Shown: positions 1-5,121 of the stretch, one piece after another
How positions within the stretch are numbered: position 1 is the first letter of the stretch
Layout of the letters: every line of letters begins with the position of its first letter
Assembly (NCBI GenBank): GCA_029288515.1
Contig: JARIHB010000019.1
Location: 1 to 5,121, forward strand
Direction of reading: 5' to 3'
DNA from: Candidatus Saccharimonadota bacterium
GTDB lineage: Bacteria; Patescibacteriota; Saccharimonadia; Saccharimonadales; UBA4665
Length of the DNA: 5,121 nucleotides
The notes under the pieces: model-generated
Told to the model about the DNA's origin: nothing
The model's database searches: none
The model's input: only the letters and a program-made list of their open reading frames with translations
Position numbers and translations under genes: made by a program

Positions 1-2492
1 ACCCAAGACTTCTTGCTTTTCCTTGCCTTTCTCAGCAGCTCGAGACCCTCACCTTGCCCGTCAGGCATCGATACTAATAATCTACCTAATCTCAATGTGG
101 CAGCATCCTCAGTCTCAGGATGTTTAAAACTGATCGCCTTCCTGTACCATGCAATAGCCTCGTCTAGTCCCTTAAGGTCATTTGCCAATGCTCTGTCTCT
201 GGCTGTATCACCCAAGTTTAAGCTCGACCGAGAAGCCGCCTCATCATCTTTCGTACTGACTGCGGCTTGTTGCAGCCAGTATTCTGCCTCTTGAGGGTTT
301 ACGGAACGGAGTAATATGCCCAGATTATTCATGGCTTTAGCACGTACGTCTTGATGCGGATGATTTTCCCAAGAGGCAGCTGTTTCTAGCTCGCCCACGA
401 TAACCTCACGATAAAGCCTTTCTGCGGTATGTAGGTCATCAATGTCAGGAGATGTCGCGTACAATTTTGCGAGTATATACTTTACATCAATATCATCGCT
501 TTCAAGTGCAAGCGCATCATTAAGGTGCTTAATTGCTTCTGCCGTGTTGCCATAATGCGCTTCAAACTGCCCCAGCAAACGCAAGCAAGAGGATTTTTGT
601 TGGTGCCCAAGGAAAGAATCACTTTCATATACCTCTATAAGCATGGTATATATATCACGGTCGAATGTCCTCTTATCCGCAGCATGCGTCGCAAGCAAGA
701 TACATACCGCCGTCGAATACTCAGGCCGCTTGGCTTGCAACACCCTCTTGTACCAATAGCTCTTATCTTTCCAGTTAGACATCAGAATGCCAAGTTTCAA
801 CATTGCGTGTGCTGCAAACTGGGGGTATTTTGATGCAGCCCCTTTCTTATATAATTCAATCGCTTTCCGACGGTTTAGAGCCGGATTTTCCCTATCGGCG
901 TACAGGTCGCCAAGGCGTACAGAAGCTTCCGCAGACAACTCCGGAATGTCCACGCGCTCAAGCTCCGACCATAACCTCGTAGCTTTTGCATACTCATCGT
1001 GGCGCACCTCAAACCTGGCTAGCTCATATTTCGGTCCGATAGAACCAGGCTCTTCGGCTATAGCTTTATTAAGCCAGCGCCGCACGGCATTAAGGTCATG
1101 TCGCTCTTCCAGTGCGCGTGCAATAGTCACCATCCTGTCGGTCCCGATTTGTTTCAATGGCAGCGGCTCAAGCAGTTTGTCAGCAGCAATATAATCACCG
1201 AGTTCATATGCGGCCAATCCCGCTGTCAGCCGTTGTTCCTCCTCCAGCTTTTGCGCGGCGTAATCCCATACGCATCTGCCCACCGGCCAGCAGTGCGTAC
1301 CGGCTATATCATTGGCAATTACGGTCAGTAGCGGGTGCGGTCCATACGAACCGTCGCTATAGGTTTGAAGCAGCGGCTCATGCAAATTTTTTACGGTACT
1401 CTTGGATACGGCACGTTTTAGTGCCTTATTGAACTCGTCAAGCATGCGTGTATCCGGCTCTGTCAGCTCGTGCCAATACGCCTCATATATATTCTTAAGG
1501 AGCTTTTTATCAAGCTTCAACTCGTCTGGCATATGCGCGCGTTCCCAGTCGGTTACCGCATACAGCAGTGCCTGGTCATAGGTACTGCCATTGTCTTTCA
1601 GATCTTTGAGGTACCCCTCAATCTTTTTAGTCGCGCCCATCACTTTACCCATCAGCAAGGAATGTTTTTTGGCCGTATCCTCAAGCAGAGGCAGGAGACT
1701 CGCGTAGTATGACTCATCAGCAATGCTCTTACGCTCGCTACCCGAGAGTGCACCCAGTGTAATTCTCACTCCGCTATCTTCTAGGATATGCTCGGCTGTG
1801 TCAGGCAATGCTTGCGCTTCAAGGCCAGCGCTTACACGGGTGGCAAATATTCGCAGCCCCGGCGGCAGGTCTTCAATAAATCGGCTGTCAATTTCGGCAA
1901 GCTGTTTAGCGGAGATTTTCTCGATCCACACTATCGCCTGCCTGCCTCTTTTTTGCCAGCGGCGGCTCGCAGACGCCATATCACCCAGGCTGAGTTTGCC
2001 TTGCTCTTCATACAAAAGCACGCAGCAATCACCGCATTGAGCAATTGCGGCTTCGGCGAGCGAGCGAGAGGTGCCTGCCAGCCGCTCGCCTTCGACAATG
2101 ACGATAGGTTTCCGGCCCGCTACCGCTTCACCAATCTGAGCATCCAGGCTCGCTGCCGCCGATACACCTTCCTTCTCTTTTTTAGACATACGTGCAATGT
2201 ACGGGTTACAGTCTTTCTGACCCTCTTTGTCGAAGCTGGAAGTTGAGACACCCAGAGTATGCATGTCTACGTCTTTAAATAGCGGCGGCCGGGCGAATGC
2301 AAGCCTCGGTCCAGGGCGTTCCTTGGAGCGATCACGAAGATATCCCAGCAACGCCGCCGGCAGCCCCAGAGCAACTACTACCACAACAATAATCGGCTCT
2401 TCTCCGCCGGCAAGTTTGTCGATAATTGTTGCGACAGTTGCGCACACTATGGTCAGCAAGCCGAAAATCGTCGTGTTGGCATAGCGTTTCAT
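1..2492 (-). CDS. Membrane-anchored STAND-like NTPase / TPR repeat protein (3' end beyond window)
   Basis: The frame is open for 830 codons from ATG at 2492 to the left edge, so the C-terminus is missing. Residues 7-24 and 33-51 are two hydrophobic helices flanked by KR and RDRSKER, predicting both ends in the cytoplasm. Residues 129-149 (VIVEGERLAGTSRSLAEA) sit where a P-loop would be but carry T141 instead of the Walker A lysine. Residues 186-193 (AIVWIEKI) resemble Walker B, and 213-219 (LRIFATR) the following sensor-like strand; this order matches STAND-type NTPases fused to TPRs in Actinobacteria. Residues 380-412 fit a winged-helix-like linker. From about 415 onward there are repeated A/G/L/Y-patterned helix pairs of TPR or Sel1 type (for example 645-680, 716-745, 753-790). 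No Shine-Dalgarno is visible; an in-frame TAG lies 15 codons upstream with no other start between. Role: probably a scaffold or sensor at the membrane. A defence function is speculation. Confidence 0.85.
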   Translation of the reverse strand, partial: MKRYANTTIFGLLTIVCATVATIIDKLAGGEEPIIVVVVVALGLPAALLGYLRDRSKERPGPRLAFARPPLFKDVDMHTLGVSTSSFDKEGQKDCNPYIARMSKKEKEGVSAAASLDAQIGEAVAGRKPIVIVEGERLAGTSRSLAEAAIAQCGDCCVLLYEEQGKLSLGDMASASRRWQKRGRQAIVWIEKISAKQLAEIDSRFIEDLPPGLRIFATRVSAGLEAQALPDTAEHILEDSGVRITLGALSGSERKSIADESYYASLLPLLEDTAKKHSLLMGKVMGATKKIEGYLKDLKDNGSTYDQALLYAVTDWERAHMPDELKLDKKLLKNIYEAYWHELTEPDTRMLDEFNKALKRAVSKSTVKNLHEPLLQTYSDGSYGPHPLLTVIANDIAGTHCWPVGRCVWDYAAQKLEEEQRLTAGLAAYELGDYIAADKLLEPLPLKQIGTDRMVTIARALEERHDLNAVRRWLNKAIAEEPGSIGPKYELARFEVRHDEYAKATRLWSELERVDIPELSAEASVRLGDLYADRENPALNRRKAIELYKKGAASKYPQFAAHAMLKLGILMSNWKDKSYWYKRVLQAKRPEYSTAVCILLATHAADKRTFDRDIYTMLIEVYESDSFLGHQQKSSCLRLLGQFEAHYGNTAEAIKHLNDALALESDDIDVKYILAKLYATSPDIDDLHTAERLYREVIVGELETAASWENHPHQDVRAKAMNNLGILLRSVNPQEAEYWLQQAAVSTKDDEAASRSSLNLGDTARDRALANDLKGLDEAIAWYRKAISFKHPETEDAATLRLGRLLVSMPDGQGEGLELLRKARKSKKSW

Positions 2493-2509
2493 ATTATATT
2501 TAGAATAAC

Positions 2510-2515
2510 ACTATA
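2510..2515 (-). promoter_or_regulatory. Possible -10 box of the TPR gene
   Basis: TATAGT on the minus strand lies 17 nt before the ATG at 2492. A start about 7 nt downstream would give a leader of about 10 nt, which agrees with the lack of a ribosome binding site. No convincing -35 is present. Just upstream is a small GC hairpin (CGGGC, loop of 5, GCCCG; 2519-2533) with no T-tract, so it does not look like a terminator for the preceding gene. Readthrough from the upstream cassette remains possible. Confidence 0.3.
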
Positions 2516-2555
2516 CTGCGGGCGCTAAGCCCGGGGCTGTACCTCGGCGTATTGG

Positions 2556-2765
2556 CTAAGATTTAGCGCGTAAGTACTTACTGGCCACACTCAGCGCAAA
2601 CGAAGGCAAAATAACGAAAACTGTTACCAGGAACAGCTTCATAAGCACTATATTGAAGGTTGTCCTATCAGCATCAGACTCAGGCGACGTGAGGACGAGC
2701 AAGATGCCGACAACTCCAAACGCCATTGAGGCACATATAAATATCCGTGTGGCTATTTTTTGCAT
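2556..2765 (-). CDS. Small two-TM membrane protein, function unknown
   Basis: This is a 69-aa protein with two hydrophobic segments, about residues 8-26 and 39-61. The polar linker between them contains SPESDADR, and the tail is basic (KYLRAKS). The start is well supported: AAAGGAG (2774-2780) lies about 8 nt before the ATG and is embedded in the last codons of the HTH gene, from whose stop codon it is separated by only 3 nt. Translation of the two is therefore probably coupled. I do not recognise a family. Its position as third gene after DUF2975 and the HTH regulator suggests it is part of the same membrane/regulator module. It ends in TAG, 63 nt before the start of the large TPR gene on the same strand. 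Confidence 0.8.
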   Translation of the reverse strand: MQKIATRIFICASMAFGVVGILLVLTSPESDADRTTFNIVLMKLFLVTVFVILPSFALSVASKYLRAKS

Positions 2766-2768
2766 AGT

Positions 2769-2975
2769 TTATTCTCCTTTATATTCTAAAATATCGCCAG
2801 GCTGACAATCGAGCGCCTTACAAATGGCTTCAAGAGTAGACAAACGGATCGCCTTGGCTTTGCCGTTTTTGAGGATGGAAAGGTTGGCCATGGTTATGCC
2901 TACCCTGTCTGCAAGCTCAGTGACGCTCATCTTGCGCCTGGCCAGCATCACATCAATAGTAATTACAATCGCCAT
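2769..2975 (-). CDS. Cro/C1-type HTH transcriptional regulator, YozG-like (HTH_26)
   Basis: This 68-aa single-domain DNA-binding protein has the form typical of YozG-like regulators. A short beta-like start (AIVITIDVMLARRKMS) leads into the HTH at about residues 18-38 (TELADRVGITMANLSILKNG). The GKAKAIRLSTLEAICKALDCQPGDILEY segment, split over residues 38-65, is the family's characteristic second half. No sensor or oligomerisation domain is present. The start lies 8 nt after the stop of the DUF2975 gene, with only a weak AAGG as ribosome binding site, so coupling to DUF2975 translation is likely. DUF2975 proteins are commonly encoded just before such regulators. By analogy it probably controls its own operon, perhaps modulated by the membrane partner; signal and operator are unknown. 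Confidence 0.95.
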   Translation of the reverse strand: MAIVITIDVMLARRKMSVTELADRVGITMANLSILKNGKAKAIRLSTLEAICKALDCQPGDILEYKGE

Positions 2976-2983
2976 GCTATACC

Positions 2984-3448
2984 TTATACCGTTAAATCGT
3001 TTTCCGACTTGATCGCTATAGCATTTATGAGCAATCGTTGCAGCACTGCCGCAAACACCGCAACCGAAATCGAAGCGCCGATAACTACCAATCCAATTGC
3101 CAGAACTCCTGGGGCATCATCTTTTTCGGCCACCTGGTATATATACGGCGAGCCAGCCGCAAACATGCCGGCAATTATAACACCGCAATATTTTATGGCG
3201 TGCAGGGCCTTGACCGACAAATCGGAAAAAGCAGTGTTTTGGTCAATGTAGTGCAGTAGTTTCATGGTCTGATACAAGGCATAGAAAAAAGGGATTGCAG
3301 GCACATACAGGCCCCACAAAAGAGGCCGATAATACCCTATACTCTCTGAATTAATTCCGGCAGGCAGCGCGAATACACAAGCAGCCAGCACTACAAGTCC
3401 CATAGCCAGGACCGCTAACCGTAAGAAAATAGTTGAACCTCGTTCCAT
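2984..3448 (-). CDS. DUF2975 family four-helix membrane protein
   Basis: The protein is 154 aa from the chosen start, with four hydrophobic segments at about residues 6-29, 43-62, 85-107 and 115-140. The loop LHYIDQNTAFSDLSVKAL (65-82) and the C-terminal KSENDLTV are hallmarks of DUF2975. An ATG 21 nt further upstream (3469) would add MHIEGRN. I prefer 3448 because a strong purine-rich site (GGAAGGAA) directly precedes it, and because the predicted transcription start falls only about 4 nt before 3469, leaving no room for a binding site there. The biochemical role of DUF2975 is unknown; genetic linkage to the downstream HTH gene suggests a membrane sensor or partner for that regulator. It is the first gene of the cassette. 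Confidence 0.92.
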   Translation of the reverse strand: MERGSTIFLRLAVLAMGLVVLAACVFALPAGINSESIGYYRPLLWGLYVPAIPFFYALYQTMKLLHYIDQNTAFSDLSVKALHAIKYCGVIIAGMFAAGSPYIYQVAEKDDAPGVLAIGLVVIGASISVAVFAAVLQRLLINAIAIKSENDLTV

Positions 3449-3451
3449 GTT

Positions 3452-3459
3452 CCTTCCTT
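3452..3459 (-). promoter_or_regulatory. Shine-Dalgarno site deciding the DUF2975 start
   Basis: The minus strand reads GAAGGAAGGAAC immediately before the ATG at 3448. The repeated AAGGA core at 3-8 nt spacing makes this ATG a better start than the upstream ATG at 3469, which has none. Confidence 0.7.
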
Positions 3460-3479
3460 CGATATGCATTATTGCTGCG

Positions 3480-3509
3480 AGTGTAGCATAAACAATTATC
3501 GTAAGTCAA
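3480..3509 (-). promoter_or_regulatory. Sigma70-type promoter of the DUF2975-HTH cassette
   Basis: TTGACT (3504-3509) and TACACT (3480-3485) are separated by 18 nt, and the -10 is preceded by TGC, an extended -10 feature. An A/T-rich stretch just upstream (about 3510-3521) could act as an UP element. Transcription would start near 3473, giving a leader of about 25 nt to the start at 3448. Confidence 0.65.
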
Positions 3510-3571
3510 TAAATATATATCGTTCTACGTTGGCATTATGCCCTAACTGTAGATAACGTTATAAGAGTTGC

Positions 3572-3644
3572 ACTCTCAGGGCCTAATGAATAGGGCGCCA
3601 CTACGACGACGTGGAAGATGCGGGTTAAAATCCCGTCGAGAGCA
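3572..3644 (+). pseudogene. tRNA-like element, probable decayed tRNA (anticodon position GAC)
   Basis: Seventy-three nt partition exactly as a class I tRNA. Acceptor 3572-3578 pairs with 3637-3643 (5 of 7 pairs, A.C at both ends). The D stem 3581-3584/3593-3596 has 4 pairs including one T.G. The anticodon stem 3598-3602/3610-3614 has 4 of 5 pairs. The variable loop is AAGAT, and the T stem 3620-3624/3632-3636 has 5 pairs including one G.T, with loop TTAAAAT; the discriminator is A. The D arm resembles the AGCTCAATGGATAGAGC arm of many bacterial tRNAs. Against function: G instead of T8, A instead of G19 and of C56 (the normal G19-C56 contact is lost), C instead of T33, and no encoded CCA. The position 34-36 triplet GAC would read valine, but a shifted reading gives ACG (arginine), so identity is uncertain. 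It may be a relic, an attachment-site scar or a mimic. Confidence 0.45.
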
Positions 3645-3653
3645 AAGATAAAG

Positions 3654-3659
3654 TATACT
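3654..3659 (+). promoter_or_regulatory. Possible -10 box directly before the PBECR-like gene
   Basis: TATACT ends 8 nt before the ATG at 3668, so transcription would start at about 3666-3668. This would give a leaderless or nearly leaderless mRNA, matching the absence of a ribosome binding site. No clear -35 is seen; the spacing region is the 3' end of the tRNA-like element. Confidence 0.4.
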
Positions 3660-3667
3660 GTTTCTAG

Positions 3668-4120
3668 ATGGACAGCAACATATCTCTTTCTCAGCTGCAT
3701 AGACGACACGTAAAGGGCACCGTTCACAAGGCTGTAGTAGCCAATCGAACCATCCTATTGTGTAATCTGACAAACGCTGTCGTGAAAGCTAGTGGTGATA
3801 TTTGTCCGAAAGTGTACATCAATACCCGCATTTTAAAACACCTTTTTGACAAAAGGACGGCAGAAGAATACGAATGTATTCTTAAGCACATGACTGACAT
3901 AGTAAAGTACCCTGCACACATCTATTCAAATAAGGACGCTAAGAGGGGCGACTTTTGTTTTGTCAAAGCTATACAAGGTGTAGAATATATGGCGACCATC
4001 GAGTATAGCCCCGATGACGAGATGTGTAATGTTGTCACTTGCTTCCGACTGAGAAAACGTACGTATCTTAATGGGTACAATCTGCTCTGGAGCTGGAAGG
4101 GCGGCACTCCTTCATCGTAG
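3668..4120 (+). CDS. Stand-alone PBECR-like (barnase/EndoU/colicin E5-D/RelE-type) putative RNase
   Basis: This 150-aa soluble protein has no signal peptide or membrane segment. The C-terminal part, from about residue 48, follows the pattern I recall for PBECR-type domains: KVYINTRILKHLFDKR (48-63, with H58 and the DKR triplet), an alpha segment with YPAHIYSNK (81-89), KRGDFCFVK (92-100), a strand with VEYMATIEY (105-113), NVVTCFRLR (121-129), and a terminal YLNGYNLLWSWKGG (133-146). Residues 1-47 look like a short beta-rich lead. H58, K62/R63, K93 and T124 are candidate active-site or RNA-contacting residues by analogy only. The ATG directly follows an in-frame TAG, so no longer form exists. 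Six cysteines are unusual for its size. No antitoxin-like partner is adjacent on this strand. Superfamily members cleave RNA, often tRNA; here that activity is an inference. It could instead be a housekeeping or phage-derived relative. Confidence 0.75.
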   Translation: MDSNISLSQLHRRHVKGTVHKAVVANRTILLCNLTNAVVKASGDICPKVYINTRILKHLFDKRTAEEYECILKHMTDIVKYPAHIYSNKDAKRGDFCFVKAIQGVEYMATIEYSPDDEMCNVVTCFRLRKRTYLNGYNLLWSWKGGTPSS

Positions 4121-4224
4121 CGTTTTCGATGCCATTAGCTTTTGACCGCTGGTCTACTTACGCCCCGCAGTAGAGCCTTCCTGCATATTTCAGTTCCAGA
4201 GTAGGCTATACCCAAAAGTATGTC

Positions 4225-4264
4225 TTGGTAGTTGGTTTTCTTTTTCAAGAAAACCAACTACCAA
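4225..4264. repeat. Perfect 18-bp inverted repeat with 4-nt loop
   Basis: TTGGTAGTTGGTTTTCTT (4225-4242) is followed by TTTC and then its exact reverse complement (4247-4264). In a minus-strand transcript the loop reads GAAA, a GNRA tetraloop closed by an A/T-rich stem. Neither side has a run of T after the stem, so it does not fit a standard intrinsic terminator, although it lies between two plus-strand genes. It may be a transcription or RNA-processing barrier, a protein-binding palindrome, or an end-to-end remnant of a small mobile element. Confidence 0.85.
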
Positions 4265-4434
4265 ATATTGTACTTATTACTAGAACATATGTCAATATAC
4301 CTTGTCAAATATAAACACTGTCGCTGTGGAAAACTGTGCAAGGTGAACGTAATACAATTAAGCTTAATGCGACCGAGCAAAACCCAAAACTTGGCCGGTG
4401 CTAAGTACTGCAGCTGTCTTTCACCAACTGGCGT

Positions 4435-4440
4435 TATACT
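4435..4440 (+). promoter_or_regulatory. -10 box of the DUF1697 gene; leaderless start likely
   Basis: A consensus-like TATACT ends 6 nt before the ATG at 4447, placing the expected transcription start at the start codon itself. There is no Shine-Dalgarno and no room for one in a 5' leader. The -35 region has no good match. Confidence 0.45.
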
Positions 4441-4446
4441 TGTTGT

Positions 4447-4989
4447 ATGGCAAAATACGTAGCACTTATTCGCGGTATCGGTCCTGGCGACCCTCAAAAA
4501 ACAAACGAAAAATTGCGCGGCGCTTTGCAATCGCTGGGTCTTTCTAACGTTCAGTCAGTAATATCCAGCGGCAACATCGTTTTTGAAACCGACGAAGCTG
4601 ACGTGCATACGCTAGAGGCAGTCATTGAAGCGGCGTGGCCCAGACTACTTGGCTTTACAGCATCCACCATTGTACGAAGCCAGACACAGCTGCAGAAAAT
4701 ACTGGATGCAGATCCTTTTAGCGGGGTTGCACACACTGAAGGTTCGTATCAGCTGATTACCTTTTTAAAGCGAGCAGCCAAGCCCGACTTTGACGTGCCG
4801 TATCAGCCGCCCGGCAAACCGTATATAGTTGTAGGACACGCAGATGACGTTGTTTTTACAACCACCGACAATACCATAATAAAAACGAGTGACGTAATGA
4901 CTTGGCTGGAAAAACAGTTCGGCAAAGATATTACTTCGCGTACACCGCTGACTATTCAACGCATTATTAAAAAGATGAAGCCTAAATAA
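4447..4989 (+). CDS. DUF1697 domain-containing protein
   Basis: The 180-aa length is normal for DUF1697. The N-terminal MAKYVALIRGIGPG (1-14) is the family signature strand and glycine loop. It is followed by EKLRGALQSLGLSNVQSVIS (21-40) and SGNIVFETD (41-49), the second conserved block, and then by LQKILDADPF (82-91), the third. The C-terminal part has YQLITFL (101-107), YIVVGHADDVVF (126-137) and a basic end (RIIKKMKPK). It is a predicted soluble cytoplasmic protein of unknown biochemical role. The ATG at 4447 gives the canonical family start, so this start is secure despite the missing ribosome binding site. The gene appears to stand alone on plus; its last 8 nt overlap the end of a convergent gene. 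Confidence 0.93.
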   Translation: MAKYVALIRGIGPGDPQKTNEKLRGALQSLGLSNVQSVISSGNIVFETDEADVHTLEAVIEAAWPRLLGFTASTIVRSQTQLQKILDADPFSGVAHTEGSYQLITFLKRAAKPDFDVPYQPPGKPYIVVGHADDVVFTTTDNTIIKTSDVMTWLEKQFGKDITSRTPLTIQRIIKKMKPK

Positions 4990-5121
4990 GCGTTGGGGCG
5001 CTCTGCACGCCTATCTGTTGATTCGCAGTCAGCTCAGCAACATTAATTGTTGTCTCACCAGCTGCTATGCGGTCAATCATACGCAGCAAATCTTCTGCAG
5101 AAATCGCGGAGCCATTAACAC
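4982..5121 (-). CDS. C-terminal end of an unrecognised protein (5' end beyond window)
   Basis: An open frame enters from the right edge and ends at TAG (4982-4984), giving the last 45 residues of a protein: VNGSAISAEDLLRMIDRI, then AAGETTINVAELTAN and QQIGVQSAPTLI. The composition, the amphipathic helix (ISAEDLLRMIDRIAAGE) and the absence of coding alternatives on the same stretch support real coding sequence. The other minus-strand frames are interrupted by stops (near 5117 and 5079). I cannot assign a family from this tail. It converges on the DUF1697 gene with an 8-nt overlap of the two 3' ends. Confidence 0.7.
   Translation of the reverse strand, partial: VNGSAISAEDLLRMIDRIAAGETTINVAELTANQQIGVQSAPTLI

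Larger units (their letters stand above)
4121..4446. other. Gene-free interval with inverted repeats
   Basis: Neither strand holds a reading frame with family resemblance, a start site or balanced composition; the overlapping frames here appear to be chance. Visible structure: a weak stem TCTACT/AGTAGA (about 4153-4174, 10-nt loop) shortly after the PBECR-like gene, without a T-tract; the perfect 18-bp hairpin at 4225-4264; and a 12-bp palindrome ATTAAGCTTAAT (4357-4368). The last 12 nt hold the -10 of the DUF1697 gene. A small structured RNA or degraded mobile sequence cannot be excluded. Confidence 0.5.

Noticed and set aside
13..2484. Several plus-strand frames of 70-150 codons across the left half
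   Set aside because: They lie antisense to one continuous 830-codon frame with clear TPR and membrane patterns, have Ser/Arg-rich low-information translations, and lack start signals.
2519..2533. GC hairpin CGGGC/GCCCG as an intrinsic terminator of the DUF2975 cassette
   Set aside because: The stem is only 5 bp and the following minus-strand sequence is CAGTATAGTG, not a T-tract.
3530..3565. Plus-strand promoter for the tRNA-like element (TTGGCA with GATAAC or TATAAG)
   Set aside because: TTGGCA to GATAAC has 16-nt spacing but a poor -10, and TATAAG is 24 nt away; neither pair is convincing.
3572..3644. Calling an intact, functional tRNA-Val(GAC) or tRNA-Arg(ACG)
   Set aside because: Loss of T8, T33, G19 and C56, plus three mismatched stem pairs, makes a working elongator tRNA unlikely. 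The anticodon reading also depends on the alignment chosen.
3536..3773. Minus-strand frames of 63-65 codons over the tRNA-like element
   Set aside because: They have no ribosome binding site or family resemblance, and overlap both the structured element and the start of the PBECR-like gene. They are the kind of spurious frame commonly read through tRNA-like DNA.
4232..4530. Overlapping frames on both strands in the gap before the DUF1697 gene
   Set aside because: One starts inside the 18-bp inverted repeat and the other runs antisense into the DUF1697 gene. Composition is erratic and no start signal or known motif is present.

Overview
This is a mid-GC bacterial window, about 45-50% G+C by eye. 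It uses the ordinary code: no in-frame TGA occurs in roughly 1,390 codons and tryptophan is always TGG. Protein families and gene style (a DUF2975 gene followed by a YozG-like Cro/C1 regulator, a DUF1697 gene beginning MAKYVALIRGIGPG, short intergenic gaps, -10 boxes almost touching start codons) recall Candidatus Saccharibacteria or other Patescibacteria. Some Actinobacteria and Firmicutes share these families, so the assignment is an inference from remembered family patterns.

Left part, minus strand (3509 down to 1). A good promoter with an extended -10 drives a compact membrane/regulator cassette: a four-TM DUF2975 protein, a 68-aa HTH regulator and a 69-aa two-TM protein. After 63 nt comes a long gene running off the left edge. 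Its first 830 residues hold two N-terminal membrane helices, a STAND-like NTPase region whose Walker motifs look degenerate, and a long TPR/Sel1-type solenoid. The cassette and the large gene could be one transcription unit, or the large gene may have its own weak promoter.

Middle, plus strand (3572-4120). A 73-nt tRNA-like element has exact canonical cloverleaf spacing but lacks several invariant bases. It lies 23 nt upstream of a stand-alone 150-aa protein resembling the barnase/EndoU/colicin E5-D/RelE-like (PBECR) nuclease superfamily. A tRNA relic or mimic beside a possible tRNA nuclease is the most interesting arrangement here.

Right part. A 326-nt gap (4121-4446) holds a perfect 18-bp inverted repeat with a 4-nt loop. 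It is followed by a complete DUF1697 gene on plus, whose -10 box lies so close to the ATG that a leaderless mRNA is likely. Its 3' end overlaps by 8 nt the end of a convergent, unrecognised minus-strand gene entering from the right edge. No insertion sequence, CRISPR array, rRNA or intact tRNA is seen.
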